From: Amphiura filiformis
Lineage: Eukaryota; Echinodermata; Ophiuroidea; Amphilepidida; Amphiuridae
Assembly (NCBI RefSeq): GCF_039555335.1
Contig: NC_092628.1
Coordinates: forward strand, 30,289,409-30,353,408
Length of the DNA stretch: 64,000 nt
Direction: 5' to 3'
Made by a program: the position numbers and the translations under genes
Notes under the pieces: generated by a model
The model's database searches: none
The model's input: only the letters and a program-made list of their open reading frames with translations
Told to the model about the DNA's origin: nothing
Shown: positions 25,801-37,800 of the stretch, piece after piece
Numbering within the stretch: the first letter of the stretch is position 1
Layout: every line of letters starts with the position of its first letter

Positions 25801-28800
25801 GTACGGTAAGGTTTGTCATTCCATGCATGGGTACAGTTTGGTCAAACATTCTTAATCTTGGAGTATTGTTATGGGTATGGCAATGGTCATGGTGTCATTC
25901 CATGGGTACAGTATTGCCTACAAATTTGTTCTTTTTTTAGCCTAAGGTCTCTTTATTTTTATTAGAAAATTTTCACATCAGAAAAAGTCTTCGCCGGTGA
26001 TCCAGGCACAAATCTAGACGACCCGTCTGCTGCTGCTCAAAATAAAGACATCAAGGAAGATAAAGTTTATCAATCAAATCCAAATGAAAGCCAATCTGGG
26101 GTAAGTAATTTCAATAACTCGGACTATTTCCATTTAGAACATAATAACCAGCATTACATTAAAAATGGATTCCACATAAAAAGGGTGTATTATGTTATAA
26201 AGAGTTACTTTCATGTTTATTTTACTAGGAATTCCCCACATCACAACAGGTCGGCCGTGATCCGGACAGAAATGCAGAAGACCCTTCTGCTGCTGCTGAT
26301 AACAAAGGCGTTAAGGAAGAACACACTTCTATATCAAATCCAAATGAAAGCCAATTTGGGGTAAGTAACTTCTCTAACCATAAAAACGATCAATTGTTTT
26401 CAAACGGGCTGGTAACAAATCTATGATATTAATAGTACGGGATGTCCACTGTTAATATATTTGCTACTAGAACGGTTTCCCATTTACTGTTGTGTGCACT
26501 CATCCATGTATTGTCAATGCAAACACAAATCAATGCAGGAAATCCCATGGTATGCAGTACTTGCATTGGCCCGATTTAGACCTAAAACCATCCCCCAGGC
26601 AAAATATTGGGGGGATTTCCCCGGGATCTACGCCTATGAAGCCTACCATTCTTGGAATATTGGTATGGGTACAGTGTCAAGGGTGTCAGTCCATGGGTAC
26701 AGTTTGCCTACCATTGGTACCCGGTCCCCGCACTCCGTGCATCCGCGGGTATTCATGCTCGTCGAAAATTTCGCGAAATAAGGGGTGCTTTCAGATGAAG
26801 AAACGCGATTCGCGAAACACGCAAAAAAGGGGTGTTTTTTCAAACCACGTGTTCGCGAAATTGAGAAAAAAAGCGTATTTTCATCAAGCAGCCTACGCGT
26901 TTTTGCCAGAAAAGGGCATATTCTGGTTCTGGTTCTGGTTCAATACTCCAACAAAGCGGGTTCCCGCATCACGTCATATTAGAAATATCGTTCGTGTTTC
27001 AGCGAAAATAGGGGTATTTTCGAAGGGCAAATAATTCGAGAAATAGAAAAAAAAAGGGGTGATTTTCCCCTAAAAACTTCGCGAAATGAGATGCAAAAGG
27101 GGGTGTTTTTAAAGTTCACCGACAAGCATGAATACCCGCGGATGCACGGAGTGCGGGGACCGGGCATTGGTATTCATAAGTACGGTAAGGGAGTCAGTCC
27201 CTGGATGCAGGTATAAGCCTACCATTCTTGGAGTATTGGTATGGGTACAGAGGTAAGGGTATCAGTCCGTGGGTACATGCATATTAGCTTACTAATCTTG
27301 GAGTATCGATATGGGTACGGCAGGGGTATTTCATGGGTATAGGTAGGGCTACCTATTTGAGTATTGGTATGGGTACCAAGGGTATCAGTCCATGGATACA
27401 GGTTGGCCTACCATTGATATATGGGTACGGCAAGGGGAGTCAATAATGGGTACAGGTAGCTCTTTTCATCTTAATGTATTTGTAGGGGGATACGTTAAGG
27501 GTGTCAGTCCATGGATATAGGTTAGTCTACAAGTCAGATTCGAAATTATAAGATGTTGTACTCAAATTATTCATAACCAGCATTCCCAAAGGATTTGGGC
27601 ATATCGTGTTATAAAAAGATTCATGTTAATTTAAATTATACTAGGAAATCCCACATCGCAAGAGGCCATCAAGAGTGATACAGGCACAAAAGCAGAAGAA
27701 GACGCTTCTGTTGCTGCTTCTGATAACAACGACGTTAAGGAAGAAAACACTTCCCAATCAAATCCAAATGAAAGCCAACCTGGGGTAAGTAACGTCAAAA
27801 ACTATAAAAGAGCTCGGTTATTAGTTCATACGTGCTGGTAACAAAATATCTTCGAGCATTTAAGTTCAAACTTATTGAATGCTAGACTCAAATTATAGAA
27901 CATAATAATCAGCATTACCAAAAATAAAAAAGGATTTAATACCCCATAGAGGGTACGGCGTATCATGTTTCATGTTTATTCTTACCAGAAAATTCTCACA
28001 TCGCAAAAACACTTCCCAATCAAATCCAAATGAAGCAATCTGGGATAAGTAAGTTCAACAGCACCATTTTTACAGGCAAGATTAAGCCTATGGGACGTGG
28101 TTCTCACATTTTAGAATATGATAACCAACATTACTTAAAAAGGATACTACACGAGAATGGCGTACCATATGTTATAACAAGTTTCATGTTTATTTCTACA
28201 AGGAAATTGCCGCATCGCAACTGATCTTAGGCAGTGATCCGGGCACAAATGAAGAGCACTCTTCTGCTGCTGCTGATTACAAAGCCGTTAAGGACACAAA
28301 CACTTCCCAATCAAATCTTAATGAAAGTCAACCTGAGGTAAGTAACTTCAATAACTATAAAAGAACTCGGTTGTTAGTTCATACGTGCTGGTAACAAAAT
28401 ATCTACACTAGTTTAAACCGAAACATCCTCGTTTACATATATCATTCTTCCTTAAATTTTCTCGGTTTGTAACAAGACGGTTCTCAAAAGCAATGGGCAG
28501 CACTATTTTGGGAGTATAATTACGCTATTAGCGGGAATAAGAGCTAAATCAACCGGGACATTTTGTTCGCTTTTGCCCCTGAAAATTGTATTTGGCGCCC
28601 GCCCCCACCACGTTACCGTAGTTAGGGCGGTTTTCGGACTTGTTGTTCTTTTAAACATCCTCGTTTACGTATCATTCTTCCTTAAATTTTCTCGGTTTGT
28701 AACAAGGCGGTTCTCAAAAACAATAGGCATCACTATTTTGGGAGTATAGTTACGCTATTAGCGGGAATAAGAGCTAAATCAACAGGGACATTTTGTTCGC

Positions 28801-31800
28801 TTTTGCCCCCGATAATTGTATTTTGCGCCCGCCCCCACCAAGCCTAAGCATAAGGACAAAATGAATGAGGGTGTCTTTGTATTAGCGTTATTGAAATTAG
28901 GAGCCCCGAAAAGTTTAGTGTTATCGTAGTTAGGGCGGTTTTCGGACTTGTTTCGGACTCTTTTTTTCTTTAGGGGAGCCCCGAAAAGTTGAGTGTTACA
29001 GTAGTTAGGGCGGTTTTAGGACTTTTTTCTTTCTAAACATCCTCATACGTATCATTCTTCCTTAAAGTTTCTCGGTTTATATGAAAGCGGTTCTCGAAAG
29101 AACCAACATTACTTAAAAATTATACTACACGAGTATGGCGTACCATGTTATAACAAGTTTCGTGTTTGTTTCTTCAAGGAAATTGCCGCATCGCAACTGA
29201 TCTTAGGCAGTGATCCGGGCACAAATGAAGAGCACCCTTCTGCTGCTGCTGATTACAAAGCCGTTAAGGACGCAAACACTTCTCAATCTAATCTAAGTGA
29301 AAGTCAACCTGAGGTAAGTAACTTCAATAACTATAAAATACCGTATTCATGGTATTAATGGATCTAATGCCATTAGAAAGATCGCATCAATATTCGGTTG
29401 TTTTGTGTGTAACATAAGTGGTGTAATGAGTCCTGGGCAGGATATCTGGCACAATTTGTCAAATAACCTAACGTGGTCGATAAAGACAGTTTATGCAAAA
29501 ATTCACGGCGAGCACATAAGCCAGTAGAGCTCAAAACTTCAAATCCATGTCAAGAAAATATATGTGGTTGTGGTAAAATGTTTTACCAAGATTCTGAAGG
29601 TGGATGCTGATGATGCGGGGAAGAGTACTCCTACCCTGGCTTCTTCCACTCCCAAACTGCAAAAGGAGGTGAGGTCTACTAGACCTCTTCTCCCCATTTT
29701 TCCCATCAGTAGTATCAGATCAGTATTTTACTATCAGAAGAAAGCTCATTTTTCTCATTATCCCAGTGAAATTAACGACCGAGATATTTTTCGTTTAATG
29801 GTGTGAACAAAATCGAATTATGATTGTGGTATAAACCACACCGAAAGTGTAGGTACTATCTTATGGGGTATTGCTATACACGTGTTAGCATCTCATATCA
29901 AAACCGCTGAAGCAATACAACTCAACATTTGGAAACAACATATTGTTTTAATGGTAGGCAGAACATGAATTTTTTTACCACGCCTCTTTAATTAAAGAGA
30001 TTGATATTTCATGTGTTTCATTTTTCAATTCATTTTTCATATATCGCTTGCACTGTCAGTAATATCAGACAAAATGAATGTTACATTTAGGATTGCACAT
30101 TGGTCACACGTGGGTACAGGATTGTCAAGCATTCTTGGAGTATTGGCATGGGTATGGCCGCGAGGGTGTTAGTCCATGGTACAGGTTGGCCTACCATTGA
30201 TATTCATAAGTATACGGTAAGGTGTTAGTCCTTGAATGCAGGTTAGCCTACCAATCTTGGAGTATCGATATGGGTACGACAAGGGGATTTCATAGGTACA
30301 GTTATGTCTACCAATATTGGAGTATTGGTGTGGGTACGGCGGCAAGGGCATCAGTCCATGTGTACAGATTGACCTACCATATAGGTATTTATGTGTAAGG
30401 GAATCAGTCCATGAATGCTGGTTAGCCTAACAATCTTGGAATATTTATATGGGTACTGCAAGGAGTATTGATATGGATACGTTAAGGGCATCAGGTTGGT
30501 CGGTCGGTCTACAATTAAAGGATGTTGAACTCAAACGAATTTATCGGATGTTGATATAGAACATAATATTCAGCATATCTCAAATCATTTGATACCACAT
30601 AATAGGGTAGGGCGTATCGTGTTATAAAAAGATACATGTTTTTTTTTTACTAGGAAATCCCCACATCACAAGAGGCCATCGGCAGTGATACTGGCACAAA
30701 AGAAGAAGACTGTTCTGCTGCTGCTGATAATAAAGACGTTAAAGAAGAAAACACTTCCCAATCAAATCCAAATGAAAGCCAACCTGGGGTAAGCAACTTT
30801 AATAACTATAAAGGTGCTCGCTTGTTAGTTCATACCTGCTAGTAAAAAAATATCTACAATAGTTTAAAGTGATTTCCAGCAACAACAACAAAACGAGTTT
30901 TCGATCACACGTCCGCATCAGAAAGTCCTGTGAATATGGGCATTTTATTAGAGCTATCAATGTATCAGAAATGTGTAATATCATGAATATGGGTGGTGAA
31001 ATAAAGTGCTGAGCAGGATTTCAATTAGTCAAAGAACTAGTTTTCTCATCCCGTAAAGCACGTGTTTGGGGACGAAGATATATCTACTTAGCTTTGATTC
31101 CTTTGCTCTAGTTTTCTTGTTGTATGCTTAGTCGGTGAGATTAATGTAAGTAGAGATCCGAAGGTAATGAGTTCAAATCCATAATGAATACAATTAAAGG
31201 ATGTTGAACTCAAACGAATTTATAGGATGTTAATATAGAACATACTATTCAGCATTTCTCAAAGCATTTGATACCACATAATAGGGTAGGGCGTATCGTA
31301 TTATAAAAAGATACATGTTTTTTTTTTATCAGGAAATCCCCACATCACAAGAGGCCATCGGCAGTGATACTGGCACAAAAGAAGAAGACTCTTCTGCTGC
31401 TGCTGCTGCTGATAACAAAGACGTTAAAGAAGAAAACACTTCCCAATCAAATCCAAATGAAAGCCAACCTGGGGTAAGCAACTTTAATAACTATAAAGGT
31501 GCTCGCTTGTTAGTTCATACCTGCTAGTAAAAAAAAATATCTACAATAGTTTAAAGTGATTTCCAGCAACAACAAAAAACGAGTTTTCGATCACACGTCC
31601 GCATCAGAAAGTCCTGTAGAGATCCGAAGGTAATGAGTTCAAATCCATAATGAATACAATTAAAGGATGTTGAACTCAAACGAATTTATAGGATGTTGAT
31701 ATAGAACATGATATTCAGCATTTCTCAAAGCATTTGATACCACATAGTAGGGTAGGGCGTATCGTATTATAAAAAAGATTCATGTTTTTTTTACTAGGAT

Positions 31801-34800
31801 ATCCCTACATCACAAGAGGCCATCGGCAGTGATACAGGCACAAACGAAGAAGACACTTCTGTTGCTGCTTCTGATAACAACGACGTTAACATGGTTAAGG
31901 AAGAAAACACTTCCCAATCAAATCCAAATGAAAGCCAACCTGAGGTAAGTAATTTCAATAACTATAAAAGAGCTCGGTTGTTAGTTCATACCTGCTAGTA
32001 ATACAAAATATCTACGTGTACGATAGTTTGAAGTGATTTCCAGCAACAACAAAAACGAGTTTTCGATATCTGTTACAACGTCCACATCAGAAAGTCATGT
32101 GAATATGGGCATTTTATAAGAGCATGATTTCAATTACATTCAGAGGTTTCAGAGAAGAACGACAGTCCCTTGCTCAGATTGACGCGAGCGCCCTGATAAT
32201 GAGCGACATACGCTTTTTGTTCACTTCAAGGGCGCCGACTAACAATGTGACGCACAATCCGCCAATCAGATTATCGGTCTGTTGCTATGATTGTCAGACG
32301 ATTAATTCAGCCAAACAGAACCCCACTTCCGTGTTTACGCTCTACACGCTCTCAAAATGTAAACAAGTGCCGTTCTTCTCTGACAGAAACTTTAGTCAAA
32401 GAACTAGTTTTCTCATCCCGTTTTCTCTACCGGGGGGGTAGGAGCAAAAATGTTTCACCAAATTTTTTCAGTTTCATTTTACAGGTGTTACACCCCCGGG
32501 GTTACACCCCCCTAATACCCATACAGCTTACAGCTGTCGCCCTGTTGACAGTCAAAAAGGTATACTTTTATTACTTTACAATAATTTTTCATAATTATTC
32601 TTGCCGCCCCTTATGGCCCAACCTTGTTTCTTTTCTTACTCTTTTTGCCGCCCCTTTATCTTCCGCCGCCCTTCATTTTTGCTGCCCCTACTTTTTACCC
32701 CGGGGCTGGCGCTAAAGCCCCCCCAAAAAAAAAAATACGCGCATGGTCAGTCCATGGGTACAAGTTGGCCTACCATTGTTAATCTTGAGTACGGTAAGGG
32801 GGTCAGCCCATGGATGCAGATTACCCTAACAATAGAACTAACAATCTTGTAGTATTGATATTGGTGCATGTTGGTCTACCAATCATGGCGTATTGGTGTG
32901 GATACGGCGAAGGTGTTCATGGTATAGGTTAAGTCACTATTCTTGGAGTACTACTATGAGTACGGTAACGATATCTGTCCATGCATAGGTAAAGCTTGGC
33001 TACCGTCGGTATTGGAATCGATACGGCAACGGTGTCTGTCCATGTGTGGGTACAGGTTGGCTTACCGTCAGTCCCGCTGTCAGTATTGTACAGAAGCGTG
33101 TCAGTCCATGGGTACCAATTCTCCACTATTAATGAAGGATTGGTTTGGGTACGGCAAGGTTGACAAAATTATGTTCATTATCATATTTTTATCATGTTGT
33201 AACATTGATATTGTAATAGGATGTGATTTAGTACATCAATGATTAGTGTGGGAGTGCATCAGTGGATATAGGTGGGTGTGTAGGGCATGCGAGATGTGTT
33301 TGTAAGATGGTGTTGGGTTGAGTGTGGTGAAGTATATATGGGCTATTATATAAAATTTGAATTTTTTGATTAATTTTATCTGTTGCATGTTGCAGTCTTT
33401 TTCACCAGTGATTTTACTTTTGTTAATTCATTCTCATTTTTAGAAGCAGCAGCTTCGCACATGTGAACACAATCGACAGATCCGTTATACATGCAAGAAT
33501 TGTAATCTGTATATTTGCGATCAGTGCCATCACGACTTCAAACATTCGGAACACACTCTGAAAAATGTGAACGTAAGTATTATTAGGGCCCTGACTCTCC
33601 AAAATGTGAATGGCATAATATACCCCTGGATCTTGTTTGATCATTATTATTCTTGGGAGGTATAATCCGGCAAGCAAAGTACTAGTAACGCTTACACCAC
33701 GATGGTAAATTTATTAGTCGTATTTCTCATACTGCGTAACGGTATGTCACAATACTAATATTTTGTAAAAATGTATATCGACCAATATTTGACAGCTTAA
33801 ATTTGAAGTCCATTATGACGAGAAGATACAGATCTTTAAGATAAATATTTTTTGTTAGAAATGCCACCAGTCACCTTTGGGATTATGTCATGAGCCAGCC
33901 ATGTCCCATCGCATTTGACCATATTTGTATGACGGCCCATTCGTGGGGCGCTATTCAATTTCCCAGGATTTGAGTGTGAGAGGGCAAAGCCAACTTTTTG
34001 ACCCCATTTGTCCCATTTTTATTCATTTTACTTTACTCTTTGTTTGATGTCCTCATTTTATCCCTGATATTTCGGGGTGGGGGCACCTATGTTTCAGACG
34101 GACATTTTATTGGATTTCATTTAATAGAACTATTTTTTATTTTAATACTTAGTATACAGTATACCTCATACCTAATCAAGAACATAAGAAAATATTGTAA
34201 AGGCCATAAATATACGCACCTATGCATAGGGAGACAAACATGATAAAGTTAATCTGTTCTTTTCGTTCTCGATCATTAACCTTTGGAACATTTCACATGC
34301 ATGCTGTTTGTCTTAATGCCTTCTCGGCAATATAGTAATTTAAATCGTGAAACCGTAGAACGATCTGTTGGTCAGCATAGATATTGATATAAAATTGGAT
34401 CGATTGAGCCCATATTTATTGGACGAGTTATGAGTTTTAAATAATTGGACGAGACGTAGTCGAGTCCAATATTTTAAAACTCATATCGAGACCAATAAAC
34501 ATTGGACGTAAAACATCCAGTTGTATCATTATCATGTTTTGGATCCAATATTTTCACACTCTTAGATTCATCAAAACATAATAATGATATAATATTGGAT
34601 GGCTGAGCATGATACCATAACATATCGGATGAGTCATAAAAATATCGGACGAGCCAACGGCGAGTTCGATATTTGTATGGCGAATCCGATATGTTATGGT
34701 ATCATGCGAAATAAGCCATCCAATATTATCATTATTAGGTTTTCTTAACTCCTAATAACCCTGAAAACATAATAATGAATGAAATTGAGTCCCATCACAT

Positions 34801-37800
34801 TCGTTCAAAGCTACCCCCTTTTTGAAACACTGGTTACATTTCCAATATGAGCGTATGTCTGAGCAGAGGATGATTTAAGGAAGCCCCATCATGCACTGTA
34901 AAAGTGTTATCACTAGAGTTTCAACTGCCACTTTACTTTTCAAATCACATTGAACTCTGTGCAAAAGATGTTGTTTTAGAATTGCCCGTGTGTCGTCATT
35001 ACTTGGTCGATTTCAGATCTAAAGTGATGTATGCATGAAGGATAATTCACACCTTCTGTACATAACATAAAATGTGAAATCGACCAACTTTTTGAAGGTG
35101 TTTGTATTGTAAATATATCTGTCCAAATTCAAATTTAACCATGCACGTGTGTATGCAGTGGGCGGGCAGTGGTGTCATGTTCACTCACACAGCTGTGCTA
35201 ACCGCAAGACTTGCTGGGAAGTGCTTAAATCATCCTCTGATGTCTGAGACTGACTACAAATCAGTGATTTGCAATAATGTGTTTTTTTACAGATTATAGA
35301 CTTTGTGGTCGCAACACCTGTTAGCGCAATACACGGAAGTAACGTAGACAAACCTAGTCACGGACCCACCATCTGCCTTACTATCAGTATAAAAACAAAT
35401 CAAAACAAGTATAAGACGTTCGATTGCAATTCAACAACCACTTTCTTCAAGACACATAGCGAAAACACTGAAGAGTGGTTTTATGGGAAATGTGCAATAT
35501 ATCTTGAGCCACAACCTGCCACATTTTTTTTTTCAATATCAGCTGGTATCAAAAGCATTCCCACAAAGTCACATGATATAAATTATGAGGAAAATTGTAA
35601 TGAATTGATTCACACCGGCTTATCCGAAGGAACGGAAGAATTCGAAAACTGCATGTTAAGGGGCAGACTTCTTTGCCTGGAACAAGCCATGAAGTCAAGC
35701 AATAATAACCTCCAAGAAATTTTAAACAACTGTGATAGATTTTCTCGTGCTTTTTTTACGACGTGTTTATACCGTCCTCATAAACCTCGTATTATGTTTG
35801 TACAGTGGATGAGACAGCTTTTGGAAAACACAGGGGAAAGCCAAACACCACGTGATCCAAATTATCTTCTATCTCTTGTCATCTTACTTGGTAAATTATA
35901 TGTTGGAAAACCTTTTCCACAGATCGGTGAAAAGTCAGCTTCTGTTCTTCTTTCAGCGGTTGAACAACTAAGTCAATTATCGCAACCACTTGAGCTAAAT
36001 AAGCTACATATTAAGAATGCTCTTATGGGACTCCTTCTCGAAACTGACGGTACGTGGCTTCACGGTGTCATTTACTCATTTTCTATCTTAAAATCTGAGG
36101 CAGTTCCATTTGCTGACGGTATTAATGACCGTGGATACAAATTAAGTCCTATAACAAATGTTGTGATATTAGAATTATGCGATTCATTTATGAACAAAAT
36201 AAAGAGCCTACCAAGTGATGACAAGACTGATATGGTTACAAAGCTGCTGATGAAAATCGATTCTCCAGATGGACTATTTTATTTTATAGAGAAATTTGCT
36301 GAAAATCATGATTTTTCCCACCTACTTCCTAGCTTGATAGATACAATTGTGTTAGCGCTGAAAACACTGTTAGATGCATATAAACAATCGGAGCGACTGG
36401 ACATGTTATGTATTCTTCATGAATTAAAGGTTGCAACAATGTTTGATCGGATAGCAAAACTCCTTACACAAGAATTGCTTGATATTCTGAAGGTAGAACC
36501 ATGGCTTTTGGGACAAGAAAGATTGTTAAACTTCATATTACAGTCAGATAGAAATGTAGTCAAAAACTATATACTACCCGAATGGAACAGAATAAAGTCT
36601 TATGATATAGTTTTGAAAGTAATGATAACTGAAGAGGTAAAGAAACGATTTGGTGCGGGCGAAATTAACACATGGATAGCCAATGGCTTAGAAGAGTTAG
36701 TGAAAGCATGTCATCAAGGTTTAGACTTGGAAGAATTCTGTCAGCAGGTTTATGGTCATCTTGTAGTACTTGAAGATGTTGCAGACATGCAAATATGCCA
36801 GGAATTTCAAGAATTGATTTTCAGTAGCTTCGAACAATCTAGGATAACAGTTACGCACCTTGTCAAGGTTTACTTAAAACGTGAGCAACAAGAGTGCGAT
36901 ACAACTGAATCAAATTCTTGGCTGTCATTGTTATATCGCAATATTTTGCATATAATCGCAGACCAAAAACCAAGTATGAAAGTAAAGGAAAACCTTTTTC
37001 AATATCTTTCTAGCAACATAACTGACGCTTTTGAACGTAGGAGTGTTGTTGAAGTTATCTTAACAGTTCTTGAAACACTTGCAATGAGCACAATTGAAGA
37101 TATATTACAAGCGTCCTCCCTGTGGGACACATTTATAAAATGGAGTTGCCGAGAAGGGTACCTATCGTCGAAGCTAAAAGAGCATCCGAATTTTATCAAA
37201 TTTAGAACTCTATTACAGGACATTAAACGCATAATCGAAACGAAACAAATCAAATTAGACGATTCTGTTTGGACCATTCTGGAGACAGAAGAAAAGAAAG
37301 AAAAGAAAAGCGTTCTTGTTAAATTCGTCACGTGCCTACTAGATCAAGATGTTATTACTTTTAAAAGCGACCTATCCGAAATATGTAAAATGAAAACCGA
37401 TTATGTGAAGCACCGGTCAACTTGCGATGCATTCCTGATGAATATTGATTTTGGCGATCAATTTATAAAGCAAGAAGACATGAAACTCATAACAAAAGCA
37501 AACAAACAATACAAAACTGGGAGAATTTGTGACATCGGAAAGTTGGACAAAGAAGTGTGTACATTTTTGGAAACCATTCATGGCCTGGAGAGCACATTGG
37601 AATCAGTTATATTTCAAAACGTTGCATTTGCAAAATTAAGCGCGATTACACAGACGGAAGGAGTAAGTGAGAAAGCGAATTTGGCGTTATCTAGATTTGC
37701 TACGTACCTCGTTGACGACTGTTGCAAAGAATACGATTTCATTTTAGAAATGTTTGCGACGCGCAAGTACTTTGAAGATACTAAAATACTTTTGAAAGAT

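Noticed and set aside
26492-27034. 180-codon reading frame
   Set aside because: It runs from minisatellite into the hAT-like MITE and has no domain; its sequence is set by repeats.
32287-32715. 142-codon reading frame after array exon A10
   Set aside because: It starts inside the 258-bp mobile insertion and continues through C-rich low-complexity DNA; it has no splice or domain support.
35102-35299. Small reading frame just upstream of the core exon
   Set aside because: It overlaps the core exon's acceptor in another frame and lacks its own support; it is intronic.
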